A program made the position numbers and the translations under genes. Positions 25,848 through 33,678 of a DNA stretch of 64,000 nucleotides are shown in pieces (position 1 is the stretch's first letter; every line of letters begins with the position of its first letter). This DNA is from Microvirga sp. 17 mud 1-3 (GTDB lineage Bacteria; Pseudomonadota; Alphaproteobacteria; Rhizobiales; Beijerinckiaceae). The notes below the pieces were generated by a model. It saw only the letters and a list, made by a program, of their open reading frames with translations. It did no database searches and was not told the origin of the DNA. Location: NCBI RefSeq assembly GCF_003151255.1, contig NZ_CP029481.1, positions 2,976,001 through 3,040,000 on the forward strand. Direction: 5' to 3'.

Positions 25848-26939
25848 ATGAACGATTCCCCTTCTTCCCAACAGATGCGTGTGAGCGACAACGAATTCAT
25901 TCGGAAGGCGCTTATCCTCATCGGGCTCGTGGTGTTCGTGCTCGTCCTGTGGCAGCTCGCGAATGTGCTGCTCCTGGCCTTTGGGGCCATTCTCGTGGCC
26001 CTCGTTCTCCATGCCCTCGGGGACGCGCTGACACGCTACCTGCGTGTCCCTCCCCGTTTCAGCCTGGCCGTGGCGAGCATTCTCGTCTTTGCCCTTTTCA
26101 TCGGGCTCGCCTGGCTCTTCGGCTCCAACATCCGGGCACAGATGAACAGCGTGGCCGAACAACTGCCCCTCGCCCTCGACGCCTTCGGACGTAAGCTCGG
26201 CATCGGCCCCATCTCCGAAAGCCTCTCGGAATTGTTGAGCCACATCCCGAGTAGCGGCATCGCACAGCGTATCGCCGGAATCGGAGGCGTCCTGATCGGC
26301 GGCGTTACGGATGCGGTCCTGGTGGTGATCTCCGGGGTTTACATCGCGGCCGCGCCGCGGCTCTACGTCAAAGGCTTCGTGCAGCTTTTCCCCATCAGCC
26401 AGCATGAGCGGATCGCAAGCGCCCTCGATGCCTGCGGCCAGGCGCTGCGCCTGTGGCTGGCCGCCCAGCTCATGTCCATGGCGGCAGTCGGTATCCTGTC
26501 CACTTTCGCGTTCTGGCTGATAGGCCTGCCTTCACCGCACGCCCTGGGGCTGATCCTCGGCCTCATGGACTTTATCCCCTTCCTTGGCCCGGTCCTCGGC
26601 GCCCTGCCGGCGGTCCTGATCTCCTTCACGCTCGGCAGCGATACGGTGGTCTGGACCCTGATCGCGGTCGTGATCGTCCAGCAGATCGAGGGCAACCTTA
26701 TTCTGCCCATGGTGCAGCGGAAGATGGTGAGCATTCCGCCTGCGCTCGCCATGTTCGGCATCGTCATCGGCGGCGTGGTGTTCGGGACCCTCGGGCTGAT
26801 GCTCGGATTCCCGCTTCTCGTGGTGTGCTTCGTTCTGGTGAAGAAGCTCTATGTGCGGGAGGTCCTGGGCGAGCCTACATCCGTCCCGGGAGAGTCGAAG
26901 GAGGAAGCGGCCCACGCATCTCCTCCGCCGCCTGCATGA
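25848..26939 (+). CDS. AI-2E family transporter (PerM/YdiK-like)
   Basis: 363 residues with about eight hydrophobic segments. Early helices are IRKALILIGLVVFVLVLWQLANVLLLAFGAILVALVLHAL. The conserved family region LGLILGLMDFIPFLGPVLGALPAVLISF, then VIVQQIEGNLILPMVQRKMVSIPPALAMFGIVIGGVVFG, includes the EGN-(L/I)-I-x-P-x-(V/M)-Q motif. The family includes autoinducer-2 exporters and Na+/H+ antiporters, so the substrate is not predictable. The C-terminal tail is Pro/Glu rich. ATG 25848 chosen over 25821 because of AGGACGGACAG before it. Confidence 0.92.
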   Translation: MNDSPSSQQMRVSDNEFIRKALILIGLVVFVLVLWQLANVLLLAFGAILVALVLHALGDALTRYLRVPPRFSLAVASILVFALFIGLAWLFGSNIRAQMNSVAEQLPLALDAFGRKLGIGPISESLSELLSHIPSSGIAQRIAGIGGVLIGGVTDAVLVVISGVYIAAAPRLYVKGFVQLFPISQHERIASALDACGQALRLWLAAQLMSMAAVGILSTFAFWLIGLPSPHALGLILGLMDFIPFLGPVLGALPAVLISFTLGSDTVVWTLIAVVIVQQIEGNLILPMVQRKMVSIPPALAMFGIVIGGVVFGTLGLMLGFPLLVVCFVLVKKLYVREVLGEPTSVPGESKEEAAHASPPPPA

Positions 26940-27341
26940 GCGGACCTACAGGCTGAAGAAGCCGGCTTCGCCCAACAGAATGGCACGTTCATTTTCAAAG
27001 GAAGACAAACGTAGCAGAAGGAGCCGTCTTCCGGCGGAAGAGCGGCTCCTCGAGTGGCGTCATGATCATGCGCCAAGTTTTCCGGATATAACCGGCAAGA
27101 ATTTTTCGATTGTCGTCAGAAATTAGGACCATCACACGACGATTGTCATATCGCATCCAGCGCGACGATCCTTACGAAATCTTCTTCGGCGGAGTCATTA
27201 TCGTAGCCTCCTCTTCGAGTGGCACCTTGATAATTTCTGCCGTTCCTTCATCCGAGTCAAGCGTGTACTGCACTCTCGGACCGCCTATGGACGACCAGGC
27301 GGGAGGAAACCCTTCCGGTTTCGCTCCGATAAAGCTAAACC
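26940..27341. other. 402-base gap with one hairpin
   Basis: No gene supported. A strong hairpin (27019-27032 with 27036-27050; AGGAGCCG..CGGCTCCT arms with a one-base bulge) follows the transporter gene and may act in transcript termination or stabilisation, though no T-run follows. The remainder holds the leader of the DNA glycosylase gene. Open frames on either strand lack family features. Confidence 0.5.
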
Positions 27342-27956
27342 ATGAGCATGACCGACGGACTGATCCGACATCCCGATCACAAGCTGCGCTGCTGGTGGCC
27401 CGGAACCGATCCATTCTATGTCGCCTATCACGACACCGAATGGGGCGTGCCGGAATTCGACGACCGCGCCCTGTTCGAGAAACTCATTCTCGACGGCTTT
27501 CAGGCCGGCCTGTCCTGGATCACCATTTTGCGCAAGCGCGAGAATTTCCGCCAGGCTTTCGCGAACTTCGAGCCGGCCGTGATTGCCCGTTTCGATGCGG
27601 CGCAGGTGGAAGCGCTGATGCTCGATCCCGGCATCGTCCGTAACCGCGCAAAGATCGAGAGCACCATCGCGGGCGCGCGTGCATGGCTCGACATCCAGGA
27701 GCGCGGCGGATTCTCCCGGTTCCTGTGGGATTTCGTGGATGGGCGCCCGGTCCAGAACAACCTGAGGGACCGCTCGGAGGTTCGACCCGAGACTGATGTT
27801 TCGCGGCGAATCTCGAAGGCGCTGAAGGCCGAGGGCTTCAACTTCGTCGGCCCCACCATCGTCTACGCGTTCATGCAGGCGGTCGGCATGGTGAACGACC
27901 ACCTGATCGGCTGCTTCCGCCATGCGGAATGTGCGGCCCTCGCCGAGAAGCGGTGA
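27342..27956 (+). CDS. tag: DNA-3-methyladenine glycosylase I
   Basis: 204 residues. Removes 3-methyladenine from alkylated DNA at the start of base excision repair. Tag signatures: RCWWPGTDPFYVAYHDTEWGVP, FEKLILDGFQAGLSWITILRKRENFRQAF, EALMLDPGIVRNRAKI and NFVGPTIVYAFMQAVGMVNDH. The structural zinc ligands of the E. coli enzyme have counterparts at C17, H30, H187 and C191. Single gene, full length. Confidence 0.96.
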   Translation: MSMTDGLIRHPDHKLRCWWPGTDPFYVAYHDTEWGVPEFDDRALFEKLILDGFQAGLSWITILRKRENFRQAFANFEPAVIARFDAAQVEALMLDPGIVRNRAKIESTIAGARAWLDIQERGGFSRFLWDFVDGRPVQNNLRDRSEVRPETDVSRRISKALKAEGFNFVGPTIVYAFMQAVGMVNDHLIGCFRHAECAALAEKR

Positions 27957-28541
27957 CATTGGCGGCCTGACCGAAACGCTGCCGATCCCTTGCGTCCCAT
28001 TCCAGTTTCGCAGTTCGGGCCCGTAATGCACGCCTGATGCCGGCGCTGCAGCGGATCTGGCGCGCCCCTGTCGTTACGCCTCAAGCCCAAGCAGCCGCGC
28101 CGCAGGGGCGCGCCGGTCTTCTCCCCGTTCTGATGACGCCAAGAACCGGCATTGGCCGAAAGACGCACGGCCATTTTGTGCATCCGCAAGAAGACCTCTT
28201 GACGGCAAAATTTGATGCATCATAATCGACTCAACTTGAGACATATAAGAAAACGCTCAGGGAGGACGCCCATTCCCGGCTAGTGCGCCGAGAATATCTT
28301 ATTCCGCTCCCATGAAGAATCGAGGAAGAACTTGCTGCTGCCCCAGCAAATTGGAGCAGCTTTGCAAAGCATTACTCTATCGCCTGCCTATATCATAACC
28401 ATTGCGGCGATATCTGCTTCACAAAATCAACTCAAAATCGAGCGCGATCCTTTCTACATCGTTTGCGCTCATCCAATAACCAAGAATGTCGCCCCGTGCG
28501 GCCAAGAACAAGAACCGAAACCCTGCCTACCGGAGGACACC
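27957..28541. other. 585-base regulatory gap and long leader
   Basis: No gene supported. It contains the candidate promoter/operator at 28199-28226. From there to the binding-protein ATG at 28542 the transcript would carry about 310 untranslated bases. I saw no recognised riboswitch in that leader. Confidence 0.45.
28199..28226 (+). promoter_or_regulatory. Promoter with embedded TGATGCATCA palindrome
   Basis: TTGACG (28199-28204), a 16-base spacer, then CATAAT (28221-28226) fit a sigma-70 promoter. The perfect palindrome TGATGCATCA (28213-28222) covers the spacer and overlaps the -10 box, the usual position for repression. The same 11 bases TGATGCATCAT occur at 40123-40133 ahead of the kinase gene. 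The nearby GntR/FCD regulator (38057) is the likeliest binder, by inference. Confidence 0.65.
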
Positions 28542-30122
28542 ATGAAGAAACGAAATGTAAGCCTGCTGGCGGCCGCGGCCGCCCTGTTGTGCGCGAGCGT
28601 CTTTGGAACGGCCCATGCCCAGGAGACCCCCACGAAGGGCGGCACGCTCAATATGATCGCGCAGCCCGAACCCCCGATGCTGATGGTCGGGCTGAACACA
28701 CAGGGCCCGACCCTCTACGTCGCAGGGCAGATCTATCAGAGCCTTCTGACCTACGGCACCGACCTGGAGCCCCTGCCCTCGCTGGCCAAATCCTGGACCG
28801 TTTCGCCCGACGGCCTGACCTACACGTTCACGCTGCAGGACAATGTGAAGTGGCATGACGGCAAGCCGTTCTCTGCAGAAGACGTTGTCTTCACGGCCGA
28901 CAAGTTCCTGCGTGAGGCCCATCCGCGCTGGCGCCTGATCGCCACGACTTATGTGGAGAGCATCACGTCACCGGCGCCGAACCAGGTGGTGTTCAAGCTC
29001 AAGACGCCGTTCTCGGCCTTCCTCCACGCCTTCGAGCTCAGCTCCTTCCCGATCATTCCGAAGCATCTCTATGATGGCACGGATTACCGCACGAACCCGG
29101 CGAACCAGACGCCGATCGGCACGGGCCCGTTCAAGCTGAAGGAATGGAAGCGCGGCTCCTACATCCACCTCGTGCGCAACGAGGATTACTGGAAGCCCGG
29201 CAAGCCCTATCTCGACGAATTGTATTTCCGCATCATTCCGGACGCCGCCTCTCGTGCCGTGGCCTTCGAGAAGGGCACCGTCGACGTGCTGCGCGGCGGC
29301 GATGTGGAAGGGTTCGAGGTGCGCCGCCTCGTGAAGATGAAAGATGTGGAGAACACCACCAGCGGCTGGGAAGCCTATGCGCCGCTCGTGTTCCTGCAGA
29401 TGAACATGCGCAACAAGCCGTTCTCGGACAAGAATGTCCGCCAGGCGATCATGCATGCCATCGACCGCGACTTCATCGTGAAGAACATCTTCTTCGGTCT
29501 CGGCAAGGCCGCCACCGGCCCGATCGCTTCGACCACGCTCTATTACAGCAAGGACGTTCCGGCCTATCCGTTCGACATGGCGAAGGCCAAGAAGCTGGTT
29601 GCCGATTCCGGCCTCAATCCTTCCGAATACACGATCCGCCTGATGCCCCTGCCCTATGGGGCGATGTGGGATCGCATGACCGAGTATGTGAAGCAGCAGA
29701 TCGAGCAGCTCGGCTTCAAGGTGAACATCCAGGGCACCGATGCCGGCGGCTGGTCGCAGAACACGGCAGACTTCAACTTCGACCTGACCTTCAACTTCAC
29801 CTATCAGTACGGCGATCCGGCGCTGGGCGTGGCACGTCACTACCTGTCGAGCAACGTCATCAAGGGCACGCCCTACGGCAACAACCAGAACTATCTGAAC
29901 CCGAAGGTGGACGAGCTCTTCGCCAAGGCGGCCGGCGCCGTCAACAAGGAAGATGCCGCCAAGGCCTATGCGGAAGCCCAGAAGATCCTCGTCGACGACG
30001 TGGCCCTCGGCTGGCTGTTCGAAATGCACAACGTCACGGTCAACCGCAAGAAGGTGAAGAACCTCGTGACCACGGGCATCGGCCTCAACCAGTACATGGA
30101 CGAGGTTTGGATTTCTAAGTAA
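28542..30122 (+). CDS. Peptide/nickel-type ABC transporter substrate-binding protein
   Basis: 526 residues, SBP_bac_5 (DppA/OppA) family. Sec signal (MKKRNVSLLAAAAALLCASVFGTAHAQ), then KGGTLNMIAQPEPPML, LAKSWTVSPDGLTYTFTLQDNVKWHDGKPFSAEDVVFT (family signature) and PIGTGPFKLKEWKRGSYIHL. Periplasmic capture of an oligopeptide-sized, amine-bearing or acylated solute is likely; the neighbours suggest an acetylated amine or related amide. GGAGG precedes ATG 28542. First gene of the import/catabolic operon. Confidence 0.95.
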   Translation: MKKRNVSLLAAAAALLCASVFGTAHAQETPTKGGTLNMIAQPEPPMLMVGLNTQGPTLYVAGQIYQSLLTYGTDLEPLPSLAKSWTVSPDGLTYTFTLQDNVKWHDGKPFSAEDVVFTADKFLREAHPRWRLIATTYVESITSPAPNQVVFKLKTPFSAFLHAFELSSFPIIPKHLYDGTDYRTNPANQTPIGTGPFKLKEWKRGSYIHLVRNEDYWKPGKPYLDELYFRIIPDAASRAVAFEKGTVDVLRGGDVEGFEVRRLVKMKDVENTTSGWEAYAPLVFLQMNMRNKPFSDKNVRQAIMHAIDRDFIVKNIFFGLGKAATGPIASTTLYYSKDVPAYPFDMAKAKKLVADSGLNPSEYTIRLMPLPYGAMWDRMTEYVKQQIEQLGFKVNIQGTDAGGWSQNTADFNFDLTFNFTYQYGDPALGVARHYLSSNVIKGTPYGNNQNYLNPKVDELFAKAAGAVNKEDAAKAYAEAQKILVDDVALGWLFEMHNVTVNRKKVKNLVTTGIGLNQYMDEVWISK

Positions 30123-30139
30123 CCCGCGCGAAACCCCGG

Positions 30140-30166
30140 CGGCCGGCATGAGGACCATGCCGGCCG
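30140..30166 (+). other. Intercistronic hairpin after the binding-protein gene
   Basis: A perfect 11-bp stem (CGGCCGGCATG / CATGCCGGCCG) with a 5-base loop, between the binding-protein stop and the permease start, without a T-run. Such hairpins typically protect the binding-protein mRNA so that it is made in excess over membrane components. Confidence 0.6.
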
Positions 30167-30200
30167 TCCTGCCATCGTGCCGGAGAACGGGAGACTAACC

Positions 30201-31178
30201 TTGAAGATCCTCGAATTTGCCGTTCAGCGCCTGTCCAAGGCCATCCTCGTGGTGATCGGCGTCGTCATTCTCAACTTCCTGCTCATCCACATGGCCCCAG
30301 GCGACCCGGCATCCGTACTCGCCGGAGAGGCGGGATCGGGCGATGCGAAGTTCATCGAGCAGCTGCGGGCCCAGTTCGGCCTCGACCAGCCGCTCTACTG
30401 GCAGCTCTGGACCTATCTGAAGGGCGTGCTCACGGGCGATCTCGGCTATTCGTACCGCAACCAGGTTCCTGTCACGACGCTGATCCTCGAGCGGCTGCCC
30501 GCGACGCTGCTTCTGACCGGCTGCGCCTTCATCTTCTCGCTCGTTCTCGGCATCGTGCTCGGCGTGCTGGCCGCCTATCGGCGGGGAAGCATCACGGACA
30601 GCGCCGTGATGACCGGCGCGCTCGTCTTCTATGCGACTCCCCTCTTCTGGGTGGCCCTGATGGCGGTCCTCGTCTTCTCCATCCATCTCGACTGGCTGCC
30701 GCCCTTCGACATGGAGACCATCGGGGCCGACATGACCGGCTGGGAGCGCGTCCTCGACATCGCCCACCATCTCATCCTGCCGACGGTCACGCTCGGCCTG
30801 TTCTTCACGGCAATCTACACACGCCTCACCCGCGCCTCGATGCTCGAGGTGATGGGGCTCGATTTCGTCAAGACCGCCCGCGCGAAGGGCGTTCCCAAGG
30901 CACGGATCATCCGCCGCCACGTGCTGCGCAACGCCATCCTGCCCATCTTCACCTTCGCGAGCATGCAGGCGGGCCAGCTGGTCGGCGGCGCCGTTCTGAC
31001 CGAAACCGTGTTCTCCTGGCCCGGAATCGGCCGGCTGATGTTCGACGCCCTCATGCAGCGGGACTACCCGGTCCTGCTCGGCGTCTTCCTGGTCACAGCC
31101 ATCGTGGTGGTGATCGTCAATCTGGTGACCGACCTGCTTTACCGGGTCGTCGATCCGCGCATCGAAGCGGCAGGTTAG
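30201..31178 (+). CDS. Peptide-type ABC transporter permease (DppB-like)
   Basis: 325 residues, six hydrophobic segments, BPD_transp_1 family. N-terminal RLSKAILVVIGVVILNFLLIHMAPGDP is typical of DppB proteins. The EAA-type coupling loop is MGLDFVKTARAKGVPKARIIRRHVLRNAILP. TTG 30201 has GGGAG at good spacing and is preferred over GTG 30177. Forms the channel with the next gene product. Confidence 0.94.
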   Translation: MKILEFAVQRLSKAILVVIGVVILNFLLIHMAPGDPASVLAGEAGSGDAKFIEQLRAQFGLDQPLYWQLWTYLKGVLTGDLGYSYRNQVPVTTLILERLPATLLLTGCAFIFSLVLGIVLGVLAAYRRGSITDSAVMTGALVFYATPLFWVALMAVLVFSIHLDWLPPFDMETIGADMTGWERVLDIAHHLILPTVTLGLFFTAIYTRLTRASMLEVMGLDFVKTARAKGVPKARIIRRHVLRNAILPIFTFASMQAGQLVGGAVLTETVFSWPGIGRLMFDALMQRDYPVLLGVFLVTAIVVVIVNLVTDLLYRVVDPRIEAAG

Positions 31179-31188
31179 GAGGCCCGTC

Positions 31189-32025
31189 ATGTCGTTCTTT
31201 CTTCGCTTCGCCCGCAATTACGGCGCGCTCCTTGGCCTCGGCATCCTGCTCCTTGTCGTCGCGGTGGCGGCCCTCGCGCCGCTCCTGTTTCCCGTCAGCC
31301 CATGGCAGAGCGTGGGTGACCCGTTCCTGGCGCCGTCTGAGGATCCATCCTATCCGCTCGGCACCGACATGCTCGGGCGCGACATCGCGGCGGGCCTCGC
31401 CTACGGCGCCCGCGTGTCGCTGCTCGTCGGGGTCGTGTCGACGGCAGTCGCGGTCGTCATCGGCGTCACCCTCGGTGCGCTCGCGGGCTTCTATGGTGGC
31501 CGGACCGACGATCTCCTGATGCGCTTCACGGAATTCTTCCAGACCATTCCGGCCTTCGCGATGGCGGTGGTCCTGGTGGCGATTTTCAGCCCGAATATCG
31601 TGTCGATCACGCTTGCAATCGCGGTCGTGTCATGGCCGCCGGTGGCACGGCTGGTGCGGGCAGAGTTCCTGAGCCTGCGCTCGCGGGAATTCGTTCAGGC
31701 CGCCATCGTGGTCGGGCAGACCGGGCCGCGCATCATCCTGACGCAGATCCTGCCCAACGCCATCTCGCCGATCATCGTCACGGCCTCGCTGATGGTGGCG
31801 ACCGCCATCCTGACCGAGAGCTCCCTGTCGTTCTTAGGGCTCGGCGACCGGAACATGATGAGCTGGGGCTTCATGATCGGCGCCGCGCGCACGATGCTGC
31901 GCGAGGCCTGGTGGATGAGCGTGTTCCCGGGAGTTGCGATCCTCCTGACCGTGCTCGCCATCAATCTGATCGGCGAAGGCCTAAACGACGCCATGAACCC
32001 GCATCTGCGCGGAAGGAAGGGCTGA
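31189..32025 (+). CDS. Peptide-type ABC transporter permease (DppC-like)
   Basis: 278 residues, second channel subunit. DppC features: PLGTDMLGRDIAAGLAYGARVSLLVGVVST and the coupling loop RSREFVQAAIVVGQTGPRIILTQILPNAISP. TAGGAGG precedes ATG 31189. Ten bases separate it from the previous gene, and its stop is one base from the ATPase ATG. Confidence 0.95.
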   Translation: MSFFLRFARNYGALLGLGILLLVVAVAALAPLLFPVSPWQSVGDPFLAPSEDPSYPLGTDMLGRDIAAGLAYGARVSLLVGVVSTAVAVVIGVTLGALAGFYGGRTDDLLMRFTEFFQTIPAFAMAVVLVAIFSPNIVSITLAIAVVSWPPVARLVRAEFLSLRSREFVQAAIVVGQTGPRIILTQILPNAISPIIVTASLMVATAILTESSLSFLGLGDRNMMSWGFMIGAARTMLREAWWMSVFPGVAILLTVLAINLIGEGLNDAMNPHLRGRKG

Positions 32026-32026
32026 G

Positions 32027-33658
32027 ATGGAAATGGCCCGTACCCCTCTCCTGAGCGTTCAGAACCTTTCGATCCCCCTGCCCGAGGGCCTCGATCGCCG
32101 CTACGCGGTCGAGAACGTCTCGTACGACCTTCATGCCGGAGAGATCCTCTGCGTGGTCGGAGAGTCCGGCTCCGGCAAGTCGATGACGGCGAATGCCATC
32201 ATGGGATTGCTGCCGAGCTATCTCAGACCCTCCGACGGGCGCATCATGTTCCGCGGACGGGACCTTCTCACCATGTCCGAGGCGGAGCTGGAGCGCGAGC
32301 GCGGCCGCTCCGTCGCGATGGTCTTTCAGGAGCCTCTCTCGGCCCTCAACCCGCTCATGACGGTGCGCGACCAGATCGCCGAAGTGTTGGAGGTCCACCA
32401 CGAGGGCAACGCGGAGACGCGCGACCAGCGTGTGCTCGATCTCCTTCACTATGTGGGCCTGCCCGACCCCGCGACCCTGCGCGATGCCTATCCGTTCCGC
32501 CTGTCGGGCGGTCAGCGCCAGCGCGTGATGATCGCTATGGCGCTGGCACTCGAGCCCGCCATGCTGATCGCCGATGAGCCCACGACGGCGCTGGACGTCA
32601 CGACACAGGCCCAGATCCTCGAACTGATCAAGCGCATCCAGCGCGCCAAGGGCATGGGCGTCATGTTCGTGACCCACGATTTCGGCGTGGTTGCGGACAT
32701 TGCGGACCGCGTCGTCGTCATGGAGCGCGGGCTTGTGGTGGAACAGGGCACGGCGGACGAGGTTCTCAACCGGCCGAAGCATCCCTATACGCGCCGCCTG
32801 ATCGCCGCAGTCCCTCACCGCGAAGCGCATACGACGCGGCCGGCCGCCGACAAGGAGCCTCTGCTCGAGGTCAAGGGGCTGCGCAAGACCTATCGCAGCG
32901 GCGGCGGCTTCTTCTCGAAGCCGCGGATCGTGAACGCCGTCAACAATATCAGCTTCACCCTGCGCCGCGGGGAGACCCTCGGGATCGTCGGCGAATCCGG
33001 ATCCGGCAAGTCGACCCTCGGGCGCTGCATCCTGAAGCTTACGGATGTGGATGGCGGACAGGTGCTGTTTCGCGGCAAGGATGTCGTGCCGCTTTCGGCA
33101 GGCGCGTTCCGGCCCCTGCGCCGGCACATGCAGATGATTTTTCAGGACCCTTTCGCGTCCCTCAATCCACGCCAGACCATCGGCCGCATCCTGACCGACG
33201 GGCCGGTCGCGAACGGCGTCCCGTACGCGCAGGCGGAAGCCAAGGCCCGGGAGCTGCTCGGTCTCGTCGGGCTCGAGCCTTCGGCCTTCGACCGCTATCC
33301 ACACGAGTTCTCGGGCGGCCAGCGCCAGCGTGTCGGCATCGCGCGCGCCCTGGCACTGGAGCCGGAGCTGCTGGTGGCTGACGAGAGCGTCTCCGCCCTC
33401 GATGTCTCGGTCCAGGCACAGGTCCTCGAGCTTCTCCAGGACCTGCAGCGCAAGCTCAGCCTGGCCATCGTCTTCATCACCCACGACCTGCGCGTCGCGG
33501 CGCAGATCTGTGACCGCATCGCCGTGATGTACAAGGGCGAGATCGTCGAGAACGGGCCGCCGGAGCAGGTCTTCGACGCTCCGCGCCATGACTATACCCA
33601 GCGCCTAATCGCCGCCATTCCGGGACGGGAATGGAATCCGCGCGCGGCCGTAATGTGA
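32027..33658 (+). CDS. Fused double ABC ATPase (DppD-DppF-like)
   Basis: 543 residues with two complete nucleotide-binding domains in one chain, replacing separate DppD and DppF. Domain 1 has Walker A GESGSGKS (about 45) and [32 protein letters not shown]. Domain 2 has [15 protein letters not shown] (about 320) and FSGGQRQRVGIARALALEPELLVADESVSALD. Each is followed by the oligopeptide ABC C-terminal extension (HPYTRRLIAAVP; HDYTQRLIAAIP). Energises the importer encoded upstream. Confidence 0.95.
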   Translation: MEMARTPLLSVQNLSIPLPEGLDRRYAVENVSYDLHAGEILCVVGESGSGKSMTANAIMGLLPSYLRPSDGRIMFRGRDLLTMSEAELERERGRSVAMVFQEPLSALNPLMTVRDQIAEVLEVHHEGNAETRDQRVLDLLHYVGLPDPATLRDAYPFRLSGGQRQRVMIAMALALEPAMLIADEPTTALDVTTQAQILELIKRIQRAKGMGVMFVTHDFGVVADIADRVVVMERGLVVEQGTADEVLNRPKHPYTRRLIAAVPHREAHTTRPAADKEPLLEVKGLRKTYRSGGGFFSKPRIVNAVNNISFTLRRGETLGIVGESGSGKSTLGRCILKLTDVDGGQVLFRGKDVVPLSAGAFRPLRRHMQMIFQDPFASLNPRQTIGRILTDGPVANGVPYAQAEAKARELLGLVGLEPSAFDRYPHEFSGGQRQRVGIARALALEPELLVADESVSALDVSVQAQVLELLQDLQRKLSLAIVFITHDLRVAAQICDRIAVMYKGEIVENGPPEQVFDAPRHDYTQRLIAAIPGREWNPRAAVM

Positions 33659-33678
33659 CTTTCGAGGGAGAACCAGAC

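Noticed and set aside
27110..27643. 177-codon plus-strand frame overlapping the 5' part of tag
   Set aside because: It overlaps the certain glycosylase gene in another frame and has no domain.
29144..30118. 324-codon frame within the peptide-binding-protein gene
   Set aside because: Same-strand shadow of the SBP_bac_5 gene, Arg/Gln-rich and without motifs.
31961..33589. 542-codon minus-strand frame across the double ATPase gene
   Set aside because: Antisense shadow of the two ABC domains, whose Walker and signature motifs are all present on the plus strand.
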